From: Rhodospirillales bacterium
GTDB taxonomy: Bacteria > Pseudomonadota > Alphaproteobacteria > Rhodospirillales > Casp-alpha2
Direction of reading: 5' to 3'
Assembly (NCBI GenBank): GCA_017640505.1
Contig: JAEPQO010000001.1
Coordinates: forward strand, 1,938,625 to 2,002,624
DNA: 64,000 bases
Shown here: one piece after another, positions 34,169-43,970 of the stretch
How positions within the stretch are numbered: position 1 is the stretch's first letter
Layout: every line of letters begins with the position of its first letter
Translations under genes and position numbers: made by a program
Notes under the pieces: generated by a model
The model's input: only the letters and a program-made list of their open reading frames with translations
Told to the model about the DNA's origin: nothing
The model's database searches: none

Positions 34169-35662
34169 CTAATTGCGCCGGACCGGCCGCCAGGCGCGGA
34201 TTAGTGCCATCGCTTCTTCCTGTTCGCCGGGACTCAATGCAGCGGCGATGCGTGCCTTTTCCCGGACGAGATCCGCCCGGGTCGCCGCGGGCCAGGCCCT
34301 CTCGGCCAATGATATCCATTTGAAAGCAGTGACCGCACTTTGCGGAACGCCCTGAGCGCCGAAATAAACGGCGGCAAGCCGCCGCTGTGCAGGTGCAAAT
34401 CCCGCATCCGCCGATTGTGCCAGATACTTCAGGCCGATGCCGCGTTGCTGCTCGTTGCCGTCCAGCATCAGACGCGCCAGGTCGTAGCGTGCAGGTGCGT
34501 GTCCCCGCGCTGCTGCCCGGCTGTACCAGTCTGTCGCTGTCTTCAGATCACGCGGGACGGCAATACCTTCCTGATAAAGGCGGCCCAGGTCGTGTTCCGC
34601 CGGCGCGTAATACCGTTCGGCAGCGATTTCAAGCCAGACGATCGCACGGTTGTAGTCGCGGCGCACTTGATCGCCCAGTCGCAACATCGTCCCCAGCGTA
34701 TAGGCTGCTTCCGCAGAGCCGCCGTTGGCGGCGCGTTCATACCAGTTCATCGCTGTCGCAATGTTCTGTGGTGTGCCAAGGCCGAGCCGATAGGCGTTTC
34801 CGAGATTGAATGCGGCAGACGTATGCCCAGCTTCGGCGGCTCGGCGGAGCCAGCCTGCAGCCATTGCCGGATTTCGGATCACGCCATCGCCGTTCAGGTA
34901 CAGTGTTCCCAGTACAAACGCGGCTTCGCGATCACCTGCGCGTGCATCATGCTCAAGAAGAGGGATTGCCGCCGGAATTTTTCCTTCTCTGTAAAGGGCC
35001 AGGGCTTCGGAAAACTGCCGCGGCATGCCGACATCGATGACGTGTGCCATGGTTGGCAGCAGTGCCGCCGCCAGCACGACAGCAACCGTTTTCAATCGTC
35101 TGCCGGGTGTATTGCCTTTGGTGGGCGACGCGACGTCCGGCGCGCCGGCATAAAGCCGTACGGCGTTGTGAAGGACCCGTTTCGCTTCGTCGGCACGCAA
35201 CGGCCACGTCAGGCCGATGTCGACGGCGACGGCGGCCTGAGGGGTGTCGCCGAACAAACGTCTGAGCTTTGACGGCCGCCAGTCGACGGTTTGTGCGTGC
35301 TTGAAATGAAATATGAGCCGGTCATGAATTTCACCCACGCCTGATCGCCGTGTCGTGGCTTGTATTCTGCCGATGTCGCGCCAGGGAATCGGTGCACAAA
35401 GCAAATGCGGAATTTCGACGCCGTGCGGAGATATACGCAACAAAGCTTCCGGGTTGAACAAGCGCCGTGCCGTGGCGGCTACGGCGATCGCTGTCAGCGT
35501 TGCCATGGCCAGCCAGACCGGCTCGCCGGTCCAGACCAGGAAATCCCGGCGAAATAGGATCAGTGCGGCGAGCGGGACGCTCAGCATTGCCGTCGCCGCG
35601 ATTGCCGGCAATCTGCGCGGGTAAATATCGGTGGTCGGGCGAACATCGCGATCATGACGCAT
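34169..35662 (-). CDS. Membrane-anchored Sel1-repeat (SLR) protein
   Basis: A 497-residue protein with two transmembrane helices near residues 17-60 (LPAIAATAMLSVPLAALIL, VWLAMATLTAIAVAATA) and a PH-like segment (PEALLRISPHGVEIPHLL, PIPWRDIGRI). A third hydrophobic stretch lies near 190, then six Sel1-type repeats (about 235-450) with the recurring LG-x-G and A-x-x-W-x-x-AA pattern. I choose the ATG at 35662; the region to 35917 adds an unlikely Arg/Pro/Cys-rich stretch. The SLR solenoid usually scaffolds protein complexes. No partner is suggested by the neighbours. Confidence 0.75.
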   Translation of the reverse strand: MRHDRDVRPTTDIYPRRLPAIAATAMLSVPLAALILFRRDFLVWTGEPVWLAMATLTAIAVAATARRLFNPEALLRISPHGVEIPHLLCAPIPWRDIGRIQATTRRSGVGEIHDRLIFHFKHAQTVDWRPSKLRRLFGDTPQAAVAVDIGLTWPLRADEAKRVLHNAVRLYAGAPDVASPTKGNTPGRRLKTVAVVLAAALLPTMAHVIDVGMPRQFSEALALYREGKIPAAIPLLEHDARAGDREAAFVLGTLYLNGDGVIRNPAMAAGWLRRAAEAGHTSAAFNLGNAYRLGLGTPQNIATAMNWYERAANGGSAEAAYTLGTMLRLGDQVRRDYNRAIVWLEIAAERYYAPAEHDLGRLYQEGIAVPRDLKTATDWYSRAAARGHAPARYDLARLMLDGNEQQRGIGLKYLAQSADAGFAPAQRRLAAVYFGAQGVPQSAVTAFKWISLAERAWPAATRADLVREKARIAAALSPGEQEEAMALIRAWRPVRRN

Positions 35663-35827
35663 GGTGAGGGAACAATACCACGCGGCCGCGCCGCTGACAT
35701 GAAATCGCGGCGCTGGAGGGGCAGAGCATCGCGGCAATGCCGGAATCGCGCACTCAGCCGGGGATTGAGGCCGAGGGGATTTAGGCGCTAGTCTCTGACA
35801 AGCAATTCGCCGGGAGGACGTGCAGCG
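35663..35827. promoter_or_regulatory. Divergent gap between Sel1-repeat and GST genes
   Basis: This 165-bp region separates the Sel1-repeat start (35662, minus) from the GST start (35828, plus). It is GC-rich with a Shine-Dalgarno-like GGGAGG just before the GST ATG pair. No repeat or terminator is evident, and no promoter boxes can be assigned. Confidence 0.3.
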
Positions 35828-36445
35828 ATGATGATACTGGTTGGCCAACTCGATTCGCCGTTTGTGCGCCGTGTTGCTGCGACGATGAGCCATTATGACA
35901 TCGCCTTCGACCGGCACGTCCTTTCCGTTTTCGGTGACCGCGACGAGGTGATGCGTCTTAATCCGCTGGGTAAGGTTCCGGCCTTGATCATCGACGAAGG
36001 AGAGACGCTCGTGGATAGCGCGGTCATCATCGACTATCTCGATGAAATCGCGCCGCCGGAACGCCGTTTGACACCCTCAGCCGGTCCGGGCCGCAGAAAT
36101 GTGCTGAGGCTGGCGACGGTGGCGATGGGTATCTCCGAGCGCGCCGTGCAACTGCGTGTGGAAACGGTTCGCCGTCCCGCACATCTGCAGAGCGAAGAGT
36201 TCATCGACAATTACCGGAGGTCGATCCGCGACAGCCTCGACTACCTAGAGCGGGAAACCGAGACGCCCTGGAGCACCGGAGAAACGCTCAGCCAGGCGGA
36301 TTTCTCGGCCACGGCGGCATTGACCCATCTATCCGCGAAGGTTGAAGAGTTTGCCGACCTTCGTGCGTGGCCTAAACTCGCCGCGATCAGGGAGACCGGC
36401 GAGGCCCTGGGCGCGTTCAAGAGCAATCCTTTCATGGAAGGATGA
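35828..36445 (+). CDS. Glutathione S-transferase family protein
   Basis: A 205-residue protein with an N-terminal thioredoxin fold (about 1-75) and an all-helical C-terminal domain. The N terminus runs MMILVGQLDSPFVRRVAATMSHYDIAFDR, with LNPLGKVPALIIDEGETLVDSAVIIDYLDE, the glutathione-binding VPAL...DS pattern. The expected Ser/Tyr/Cys of the active site is S11 (DSPFVRR). No pathway partner is visible; a detoxification or dehalogenation role is possible. It is 45 bp upstream of rnd. Confidence 0.85.
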   Translation: MMILVGQLDSPFVRRVAATMSHYDIAFDRHVLSVFGDRDEVMRLNPLGKVPALIIDEGETLVDSAVIIDYLDEIAPPERRLTPSAGPGRRNVLRLATVAMGISERAVQLRVETVRRPAHLQSEEFIDNYRRSIRDSLDYLERETETPWSTGETLSQADFSATAALTHLSAKVEEFADLRAWPKLAAIRETGEALGAFKSNPFMEG

Positions 36446-36490
36446 CAAAGCTGTTTCGGGAGCGCCCCGGGTCGTGTAACGTCTCGCCAA

Positions 36491-37669
36491 ATGTCAGAAG
36501 TCATTACTACTACCGACGAGCTTCGCGCCTTTTGTAAATCGTTGTCCGACGAGTCCTACGTGACCGTCGACACGGAGTTTATCCGTGAGAGCACGTTCTG
36601 GCCGGAACTCTGTCTCGTCCAGCTCGGTGGTACCGAGCAGGCGAAGGCCGTCGATACGTTGGCGGAAGGGATCGATCTTCAGCCGCTGTTCGACTTGATG
36701 GCCGACACTTCGGTGCTGAAGGTCTTCCACGCCGCGCGCCAGGATCTGGAGATATTCCTGCATCTGGCGGGTGAACTCCCGAGGCCGATATTCGATACAC
36801 AGGTCGCGGCGATGGTTTGTGGGTTCGGAGACTCGGTCGGGTACGAGAACCTGATTACGAAATTGACGGACGGCAAGATCGACAAGGGATCGCGTTTTAC
36901 GGACTGGAAACTGCGGCCGTTAAGCGACAAGCAGATCAAATATGCGCTGGCCGATGTGACGCATCTGCGCCCCGCGTATGAAATTCTGGCCGGGAAACTG
37001 GAACTGTCCGGGCGTCATTCCTGGGTCACCGCCGAGATGGAGATCCTTGAGGATCCGAAGACATACACCGTCGATCCGATGGATGCGTACAAGCGCATCA
37101 AGACGCGCGGCGCACGGGGGCGGCAGCTTTCGGTGCTGCGGGCGGTGGCAGCCTGGCGCGAACGGGAAGCGCGCACCCGCAATATGCCGCGTAACCGGGT
37201 TCTGCGGGACGAAGCCCTGTTGGAAATCGCCCATCGCACGCCGAAAACCGTCGATGATCTCGCAAAGACGCGTGGCCTCGGACGGCGCTTGGCCGAAGGG
37301 CCTGCCGGCGATGCCCTACTGAAGGCCATCCGCCAGGGCGCCGATGCGCCGAAGTCCGAGTGGCCGACGCCGCCGGCGAAGCCGGATTTGCCGCCTTGGA
37401 CCGGCGCCGCTGCCGACCTGTTGAAAGTTCTGCTCAAGATGAAATGTGCCGACGCGGATGTCGCCACGAAGCTTGTCGCCAGCGCGGCGGACGTGGAACT
37501 GATTGCGGCTTTCGGCGAAGACGCGGACGTACCTGCGATCAAGGGCTGGCGCCGTACCGTGTTTGGGGAAGATGCCCTCAGATTGCGGCGGGGCGAAATC
37601 TGCCTGGAACTGGCTGGCGACCGCGTGGCGATTGTCGAGAAGGCGGTGTTGTCGGAAGCATCCGACTAA
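36491..37669 (+). CDS. rnd: Ribonuclease D
   Basis: 3'-5' exoribonuclease that matures the 3' ends of tRNA precursors. The 392-residue protein has the DEDDy exonuclease core: VTVDTEFIRE (Asp/Glu), HAARQDLEIF (Asp), then YALADVTHLRPAYEIL (Asp and Tyr). Two HRDC domains follow in the C-terminal half (about 215-290 and 305-375). Near the end it overlaps the convergent ppx stop by 4 bp, so the two mRNAs share ends. rnd next to ppk/ppx is a common arrangement. Confidence 0.94.
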   Translation: MSEVITTTDELRAFCKSLSDESYVTVDTEFIRESTFWPELCLVQLGGTEQAKAVDTLAEGIDLQPLFDLMADTSVLKVFHAARQDLEIFLHLAGELPRPIFDTQVAAMVCGFGDSVGYENLITKLTDGKIDKGSRFTDWKLRPLSDKQIKYALADVTHLRPAYEILAGKLELSGRHSWVTAEMEILEDPKTYTVDPMDAYKRIKTRGARGRQLSVLRAVAAWREREARTRNMPRNRVLRDEALLEIAHRTPKTVDDLAKTRGLGRRLAEGPAGDALLKAIRQGADAPKSEWPTPPAKPDLPPWTGAAADLLKVLLKMKCADADVATKLVASAADVELIAAFGEDADVPAIKGWRRTVFGEDALRLRRGEICLELAGDRVAIVEKAVLSEASD

Positions 37670-39174
37670 TCTCTGGAAATCGAGCCGTTTATACCGAGGC
37701 TCTTGCACAATCCCCTGAATCGACGGTCCACCGTTTCTGACTGGAATACGCTGCTCTTACCGGGCAGATGCATGATCAGCTTCTTGTCTTTCCGTTCCAG
37801 ACTTGTTTTCGACAGCAGGCCCGGCGCCGATCCCGAGATCGTGTGCGCAAGGCGGATAGCGCGGCCGATGCCGTCGACCTTGTTCAGCTGCTCAGGATCG
37901 AGAAGGCTCCGGACGTCGTTTACGACGGCTGCACCGGAATCCCCGTTGTAGCGAACGAATACGGTCGCCGCGATAAACACCCGGTCCGGGTGAGAGAGAC
38001 CCGCGTACGGCAGTCTCAGCGCACGAAAAAACGAGTGCTCGGCGCGATAGTCCGGGTGTTCGTTCCAGCCGATGTCGGAAAGCAGGCACGACGCCAGAAT
38101 TCGGCGCTTGTCCTCCTCGTTGGCGTCGGGGAACAGGGGGGAAACCCAGTTCGCAATCTCATGCCCATTCAGCGAGAAACGTCCGGTCCGTTCCGCCAGC
38201 GTTTCCGCGCCCGCGATCAGCGGGTCCTGATGACGCATGTCGTCCGGAAGGTGCTGCAGCATCTGGCCCTCGCGCATGCCGAAGCCGGAAAAAACGATGG
38301 CCGCGGGATTTGATGCTTCGATGAGGCTTCCCAGGACTTCCGTTGCATAGGGGATGCTCTTTACCCGGGATGGCGAAATCGAAGAAATCCGGCGCATGGT
38401 GCCCGGGCTCAATCCCGCGAGCAGACGTGACAATCCCAGCGCGTCGTCGGCGCGGATCGTGTAATTGTCGACGACGTGAAGCGGATAATTGGTTTGTTCG
38501 ATAAAGACACGTGCGATCGCGCGCATGATACCGCCGGTAAGGTAAAGACTCTTTCCTTTTGCGTGTTTCAGCCACTTTGTCTTGGAAAAATGCTCGCCGA
38601 TGATTTCCCGGGCCTTGTCCATATCCTCGCCGGACATTTCGGGGAGCCGCAAATGGCCGAGCGGCATGGTGCCGTATGTTTTGCACGCGCCTTTCTCGAT
38701 CCGAACGAGGTCGAGCGAGCCGCCACCGAGGTCGCCCAAAATGCCGTCGGCCTGAGGCACACCGACGATCAGGCCGAGCGCGGAAAGTTCGGCTTCTTCC
38801 GAGCCGCTCAGCACGGAAACCGGCACGCCGAACTCGGTTTCGATCTTGTCGACGAAGACGGCACTGTCGGAGGCGTCGCGCACGGCCGCTGTGGCGACCA
38901 GATCCAGTTTCTCGACACCCATGGCTTCGGAAAGGCGCACGAAACGCCGCAGCGAATTCAATGCCTTTTTGACGCCGTCACCCGACAGCGTGCCGGTTTT
39001 AGACATGCCCTCAACAAGGCGGCATTCGGCTTTTTCGTTGAACATCGGCACCGGCATGCGTTCCGGCACGTCGTAAACAACCAGCCGTACGGTGTTGGAA
39101 CCAATGTCGACGATCCCGATACGTCCGGTAACGGTCGACAGGCCGGTATGCAGGCGAATTGCTTCTTCAGTCAC
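37666..39174 (-). CDS. ppx: Exopolyphosphatase (Ppx/GppA family)
   Basis: Hydrolyses inorganic polyphosphate, or pppGpp to ppGpp in the wider family. The 502-residue protein carries GIVDIGSNTVRLVVYD (phosphate-binding loop, ASKHA fold, near residue 18-33), ATAAVRDASD, SGSEEAELSALG, DLGGGSLDLVRI and ALGLSRLLAGLS. A C-terminal HD-like helical domain (about 320-490) completes the long form. It starts with GTG at 39174. It is transcribed with ppk1 upstream, 58 bp apart. Confidence 0.93.
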   Translation of the reverse strand: MTEEAIRLHTGLSTVTGRIGIVDIGSNTVRLVVYDVPERMPVPMFNEKAECRLVEGMSKTGTLSGDGVKKALNSLRRFVRLSEAMGVEKLDLVATAAVRDASDSAVFVDKIETEFGVPVSVLSGSEEAELSALGLIVGVPQADGILGDLGGGSLDLVRIEKGACKTYGTMPLGHLRLPEMSGEDMDKAREIIGEHFSKTKWLKHAKGKSLYLTGGIMRAIARVFIEQTNYPLHVVDNYTIRADDALGLSRLLAGLSPGTMRRISSISPSRVKSIPYATEVLGSLIEASNPAAIVFSGFGMREGQMLQHLPDDMRHQDPLIAGAETLAERTGRFSLNGHEIANWVSPLFPDANEEDKRRILASCLLSDIGWNEHPDYRAEHSFFRALRLPYAGLSHPDRVFIAATVFVRYNGDSGAAVVNDVRSLLDPEQLNKVDGIGRAIRLAHTISGSAPGLLSKTSLERKDKKLIMHLPGKSSVFQSETVDRRFRGLCKSLGINGSISRD

Positions 39175-39232
39175 GAAACGATCCTAAGCCCTGTGGTTTA
39201 ACCGTCAATGTTCTGGAGCAGTATAAACCGAC

Positions 39233-41419
39233 TTATTCGGCTGCGCGGTCATCTTGTGGGGAGAATTCCTGGCCGACGTTCTGTGCGGTGCCGCGGCCCG
39301 ACAGGCTCGGGTTTGTCATGAAATACTCTTGTGCGGACATGCCTTCACCTTTGGCGACACGTGTAAAGGTGCCGTCAGGGCTCATGATCCAGCTTTGTGC
39401 CTGATCGCGGATGTTCGCGACCATGATCTCATCCAGGACCTGCTTGTGCACCGTTGGATTCTCGATCGGGACCAGTGTCTCGACGCGTCGGTTCAGGTTG
39501 CGTGGCATGAGATCGGCGGAGGAAATGAAGATTTTGGCCGCTGCCGATGGCAGCTGCTCTCCGTTGGCGAAGCAGTAAATTCGAGAATGTTCAAGGAACC
39601 GGCCGACGATGCTCTTGACCCGGATGTTTTCGCTGAGGCCCTCGATACCGGGGCGAAGGCAGCAGATACCACGGATCACAAAGTCAATCTGCACACCGGC
39701 CTGTGAGGCTTCGTAGAACTTCTCGATGAGATCCCGATCGACGAGCGAGTTCATCTTCATCCAGATGCCGGCCGGCTTGCCGGCCTTGGCGTTTTCAATT
39801 TCCACGTCCGTCAGGCGCATCAGTGTTTCGCGCAGCGTGATCGGCGAGAACGACAGCTTCTCCATCTGCGCAGGCTGCGCATACCCGGTCATATAGTTCA
39901 GAAGCCGTGCGGCATCCCGGCAGAGCGCCTGGTCGCAGGTAAAGAACGACAGATCGGTATAAATCTTCGCTGTGATCGGGTGATAGTTCCCGGTGCCGAA
40001 ATGAACATATGATTTGAGCGTCTGTCCTTCGCGCCGGACGATCAGGTTGACCTTGGCGTGGATCTTTTTGTCGACAAACCCGTAGACGACCTGCGCGCCG
40101 GCCCGCTCAAGATCGCGTGCCCAGCGGATGTTGGCTTCTTCGTCGAAGCGGGCCTTGAGCTCAACCATTGCCGTTACCGACTTGCCCGCCTCCGCGGCTT
40201 CGATCAGGGCGGCCACGATCGGTGAATCGTTCGATGTCCGGTAAAGCGTCTGCTTGATGGCGACGACATCTGGATCACGTGCCGCCTGGCGAACGAACTG
40301 CACTACGACGTCGAAGCTTTCGTACGGGTGGTGAACGATGATGTCCTTTTTGGAAATTGCGGCAAATACATCGCCGCCGAAATCGCGAATACGTTCCGGG
40401 AACCGCGCATTGAACGGGGTAAACAGCAGGTCCGGCCGCTCACTGAGGATCAGCTGTTTCGTGTCGGCGAGCCCAAGCGGGCCCTGCATGGCCATGGCGA
40501 CCCCGGAATCCGTACCCATTTCGCCAATAATCAGATCCTGCAATTGCTGCGGCATGTCGGCATTGAACGTGAGACGAATGACGGATCCGCGGCGGCGGCG
40601 TTTTAGTGCGCTTTCGAAGGTTCGCACCAGATCTTCCGCCTCTTCGTCGATTTCCATTTCGCTGTCGCGGATGACCCGGAACGCGCCGTTCTCGACCAGC
40701 TTGAAATCCGGAAAGAGCTTGTCGATGAAAAGCAAAACCCAGTCTTCGAGCGCAAGGAAGCGGATTTCCGGTCCGGGCAGGCGCACATATCGTTCCAGCT
40801 GAGACGGGATCGGCAGCAACGCCCGCAGATGTTCATCGAAATCGCGATGCTCCATCAGCAGGACGAGAGAAAAACCGAAATTCGGAATGAACGGGAAAGG
40901 GTGCGCCGGATCGACCGCAAGCGGGGTCAGAACGGGGAACACATGTTCCATGAACTGCTGTTCAAGCCATACGAGATCATCGCTCGAGACTTCGTTCCGG
41001 CCCAGAATATAGATCCCCTTGGTCCGCAGTTCCGTCCGTAACCGTCCCCAGATGGCATGCTGTTCATGCATTAGTGTTTGCGCATGATTCTGGATGGCTT
41101 CGATCTGCTGTGCCGGCGTCATGCCGTCGTCGCTGGCCTGCGTGACACCTGCGCGAATTTGACCGCGCAGGCCGGCAACGCGGACCATGAAGAACTCGTC
41201 GAGGTTGGCCGCGGAAATCGAGAGGAACCGAAGCCGCTCCAGCAACGGGTGTGCTGAATTCTCGGCTTCCTCAAGGACGCGCGTGTTAAAGGACAACCAT
41301 GACAGTTCACGATTGAGCAGATGCGGTTCATCCGCGGCAACGGCCTGGAAATGCGGCATCGATGTGCCGGTGCCGGGCTTGCTGCCGTTCTTCTTATCGG
41401 GCTGCGTGGTTTCGTCCAT
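39233..41419 (-). CDS. ppk1: Polyphosphate kinase 1
   Basis: Polymerises polyphosphate from ATP; with ppx it sets the cell's polyP level. I use the ATG at 41419 (728 aa, family about 690-730) because upstream codons add an unrelated stretch. N-terminal [32 protein letters not shown] and [13 protein letters not shown]; the HKD-like kinase core contains KKIHAK, with the catalytic autophosphorylated His, and [20 protein letters not shown]-terminal [26 protein letters not shown] is standard. A ppk-ppx operon is typical; no promoter is clearly visible. Confidence 0.96.
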   Translation of the reverse strand: MDETTQPDKKNGSKPGTGTSMPHFQAVAADEPHLLNRELSWLSFNTRVLEEAENSAHPLLERLRFLSISAANLDEFFMVRVAGLRGQIRAGVTQASDDGMTPAQQIEAIQNHAQTLMHEQHAIWGRLRTELRTKGIYILGRNEVSSDDLVWLEQQFMEHVFPVLTPLAVDPAHPFPFIPNFGFSLVLLMEHRDFDEHLRALLPIPSQLERYVRLPGPEIRFLALEDWVLLFIDKLFPDFKLVENGAFRVIRDSEMEIDEEAEDLVRTFESALKRRRRGSVIRLTFNADMPQQLQDLIIGEMGTDSGVAMAMQGPLGLADTKQLILSERPDLLFTPFNARFPERIRDFGGDVFAAISKKDIIVHHPYESFDVVVQFVRQAARDPDVVAIKQTLYRTSNDSPIVAALIEAAEAGKSVTAMVELKARFDEEANIRWARDLERAGAQVVYGFVDKKIHAKVNLIVRREGQTLKSYVHFGTGNYHPITAKIYTDLSFFTCDQALCRDAARLLNYMTGYAQPAQMEKLSFSPITLRETLMRLTDVEIENAKAGKPAGIWMKMNSLVDRDLIEKFYEASQAGVQIDFVIRGICCLRPGIEGLSENIRVKSIVGRFLEHSRIYCFANGEQLPSAAAKIFISSADLMPRNLNRRVETLVPIENPTVHKQVLDEIMVANIRDQAQSWIMSPDGTFTRVAKGEGMSAQEYFMTNPSLSGRGTAQNVGQEFSPQDDRAAE

Positions 41420-41590
41420 CGGAAATACCAACGTTGCGCAAAGTAATCCGCGATAATACCAGTCACGGTCGGGCCGTGTCACTGAATGGAATTATGACAA
41501 TTATAAAACCGACTGTGGCGAAGGACCGTCTGGCCTACGCCGCCCGGCGAATGTAATAGTACACCAGCTTGTCGCGAAGGAGTTCAAGCC

Positions 41591-41986
41591 TTGAAGTATG
41601 TCCGCCGACTTAGTGGTGTGGCCTTGGCCGTCATGGTGCTGGCGCTGGTCCCGTTCGCAGCATCGGCAAATATCACCGTCGGTGACTATATGACATTGCG
41701 GGCGTCTGCAAAGACCGGCAACAAAGGCGCGGAAGCGCGTTGGAGATACTATATCATCGGCTTGATGGACGGCATTCAGGCGGTGCAGGCACCGGCAACC
41801 GCGTCCGGCAGTAAACTGCATTTCTGCATGCCGGATACGTTGCCGATATCGCCTCGCTTTCTCGACGAGTTCATTCAGGAAGCGATCGGTCGACTGAGTT
41901 CCAAGGGCGTGCTTAAGAACCGCGTCAAGCAGCCGATGGCGGTTCTTGTGGCGCTGGAACTCAAGAACGCCTTTCCATGCGAATGA
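41591..41986 (+). CDS. Rap1a/Tai-like secreted protein
   Basis: A 131-residue protein with a signal peptide (residues 1-26, cleavage near ASA/N) and a small helical mature domain. YIIGLMDGIQAV, FCMPDTLPIS and the C-terminal ALVALELKNAFPCE pattern, with two conserved Cys (near 103 and 130), match the Rap1a/Tai immunity family, which blocks type VI or secreted amidase effectors. A TTG at 41591 follows an AAGGAG ribosome-binding site. No effector or secretion gene lies close by, so it may be an orphan. It ends 1 bp from the convergent SDR gene. Confidence 0.72.
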   Translation: MKYVRRLSGVALAVMVLALVPFAASANITVGDYMTLRASAKTGNKGAEARWRYYIIGLMDGIQAVQAPATASGSKLHFCMPDTLPISPRFLDEFIQEAIGRLSSKGVLKNRVKQPMAVLVALELKNAFPCE

Positions 41987-41987
41987 G

Positions 41988-42767
41988 CTAGAGCGTGCCG
42001 GGGTAGTTCCCGCCGTCGATCAGGCAGTTCTGACCGGTGATGTAGCCGGCCTGTGCAGAACAGAGGAATGCACAGTATTCGCCGAACTCCGCCGCATCGC
42101 CCAGCCGCCCGGCAGGGATGCTCGCCGCACGTCGGGCGGCCATTTCATCCATCGAAACGCCTTCCTTTTCCGCATGGACCTTCAGGTTGGACTTCAGCCT
42201 GTCCGTATAGAAAGCGCCCGGCAGGAGTCCGTTGATCGTCACGTTATGGGCGACGGTCTTCCGGGCGAGGCCGGCGATGAAACCGGTCAGACCGGCACGT
42301 GCGCCGTTCGAGAGACCCAAGATCTCGATCGGGGCTTTCACTGAACTTGAGGTGATGTTGACGACACGGCCGAACTTACGCTCGATCATGCCGTCCACGG
42401 TCGCTTTGATCAGGAAAATCGGCGTCAGCATGTTGGCGTCGACGGCCTTGATCCAATCGTCGCGGTCCCAATCCCGGAAATCACCCGGCGGCGGGCCGCC
42501 TGCGTTGTTCACGAGGATATCGGGATTGGGGCAGGCGTCCAGAACGGCAGCCCGGCCTTCATCTGTCGTTATGTCGCAGGCAACGGTCTGTACGCTACCA
42601 CCGCCGAGGGCGCGAATTTCGTCCGCGGCTGCGTTCAAAGTCTCCTCGGTGCGCGCGCAGATCGTCACGTCGACGCCTTCCCGTGCCAACGATGCTGCGC
42701 ATGCTTTACCAAGGCCTTTTGATGCCGCGCATACGATGGCCTTTTTACCGGCGATTCCCAAATCCAT
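41988..42767 (-). CDS. Short-chain dehydrogenase/reductase
   Basis: A 259-residue NAD(P)-dependent SDR. The N terminus shows GIAGKKAIVCAASKGLGKACA, with the cofactor-binding motif modified to ASKGLGKA. NNAGGPPPG marks the NNAG motif, the catalytic Ser is in ITSSSVKAPI, and the family Tyr-x-x-x-Lys is replaced by a segment with LGLSNGARAGLTG, so the usual catalytic Tyr and Lys seem absent (about 150-160). The IIGQNCLIDGGNYPG-like end is normal. Such an N-x-x-R replacement occurs in a known SDR branch. Substrate unknown. A GGGGAGGA ribosome-binding site precedes the ATG. Confidence 0.85.
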   Translation of the reverse strand: MDLGIAGKKAIVCAASKGLGKACAASLAREGVDVTICARTEETLNAAADEIRALGGGSVQTVACDITTDEGRAAVLDACPNPDILVNNAGGPPPGDFRDWDRDDWIKAVDANMLTPIFLIKATVDGMIERKFGRVVNITSSSVKAPIEILGLSNGARAGLTGFIAGLARKTVAHNVTINGLLPGAFYTDRLKSNLKVHAEKEGVSMDEMAARRAASIPAGRLGDAAEFGEYCAFLCSAQAGYITGQNCLIDGGNYPGTL

Positions 42768-42917
42768 TCGATCCTCCCCTTGGAAAATGTCGATTGCGTT
42801 TACTTTATGACGCGAAACTGCCCGGTCAAGCGGGCCCTCACCGCGTCATATTCTTGTCACTTGAGTTTGCATGTGGTGACGCGAAAGTCGTTTTGCATCA
42901 ACAGTGAAGGTAAAAAT

Positions 42918-43970
42918 GTGCTGATCGCGATTGCTACCGATGCTTGGTATCCGCAGCCAAATGGCGTGGTCAGAGTTGTCGGCACGGTTCACGACAAACT
43001 GATCGCACGCGGACACGACGTGCGCGTCATGTCACCGGACAAGTTCTTTACCTTTCCGTGTCCGACATACTCGGAAATTCCGCTCGCCGTCATGCCGGGC
43101 CGTAAGGTCGCACGATGGCTTGACGAGTTGCAGCCTGATTGTGTGCACATCGCGACCGAAGGTCCAATTGGCAGCGCCGCGCGATCTTATTGCCTCAAGA
43201 AAGGCTGGCCGTTTTCGACGGCCTTTCACACGAAGTTTCCCGAATACATTCAGGCGCGGACAAAGCTTCCGCTGGATTGGCTGTACCGCGGGGCGAGGCG
43301 CTTTCACGCACCCTCGGGTGCGGTGATGGTACCGGCACCGGCGATATACCGGGAGCTTGAGCAGCGCGGGTTCGGGAACCTTCGTCTTTGGTCGCATGGC
43401 GTCGATACGGCGGTATTCAGGCCCATGGACAAGGATTTTGTCGATTTGCCGCGCCCGGTGTTCATGTTTATCGGACGCGTGACCGTGGACAAGAACCTGC
43501 CGGCTTTTCTGAATCTCGAATTGCCAGGTTCCAAAGTGGTCGTTGGCAGCGGCCCCGCCAGAGAGCAGCTCATGCGAGAGTATCCGGAAACGCCGTTTTA
43601 TATCGCCAACAACGATGAAGAACTCGCGCGTTACTACAATGCGGCCGATGTTTTCGTGTTTCCATCGCGGACGGACACGTTCGGGCTTGTCATGCTCGAG
43701 GCCCTTGCATGCGGGGTGCCCGTCGCGGCCTTTCCGGTTACAGGCCCGCTGGACGTCATCGGGACGGACGGCCCCGGCGTACTGGACGAGGATCTGGCAG
43801 GTGCAGCCGTTCGTGCACTCGACATTGCTCCGGAACGGTGCCGCGCCTGGGCGACGGAATTTTCATGGGACCGCGTGGCCGATCAATTTCTGGAATTTCT
43901 GCAGCCGATTACGAGGCGGACGATGATGCCGAAATCTGGTTCAGCACCTCACGCGCAAGCGGCACGGTAA
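42918..43970 (+). CDS. GT4-family glycosyltransferase (MgtA/SqdX-like)
   Basis: A 350-residue GT-B glycosyltransferase. The GTG at 42918 has an AAGG element and begins VLIAIATDAWYPQPNGVVRVV, the N-terminal motif of the sulfolipid/alpha-mannosyl group; an in-frame ATG at 42780 adds 46 unrelated residues. ATEGPIGSAARSYC, SHGVDTAVFRP, FIGRVTVDKNL and the C-terminal PSRTDTFGLVMLEALACG (E-x7-E donor site) are characteristic. Probably transfers a sugar to a lipid (such as diacylglycerol). Its last 62 bp overlap the convergent hda gene. Confidence 0.88.
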   Translation: MLIAIATDAWYPQPNGVVRVVGTVHDKLIARGHDVRVMSPDKFFTFPCPTYSEIPLAVMPGRKVARWLDELQPDCVHIATEGPIGSAARSYCLKKGWPFSTAFHTKFPEYIQARTKLPLDWLYRGARRFHAPSGAVMVPAPAIYRELEQRGFGNLRLWSHGVDTAVFRPMDKDFVDLPRPVFMFIGRVTVDKNLPAFLNLELPGSKVVVGSGPAREQLMREYPETPFYIANNDEELARYYNAADVFVFPSRTDTFGLVMLEALACGVPVAAFPVTGPLDVIGTDGPGVLDEDLAGAAVRALDIAPERCRAWATEFSWDRVADQFLEFLQPITRRTMMPKSGSAPHAQAAR

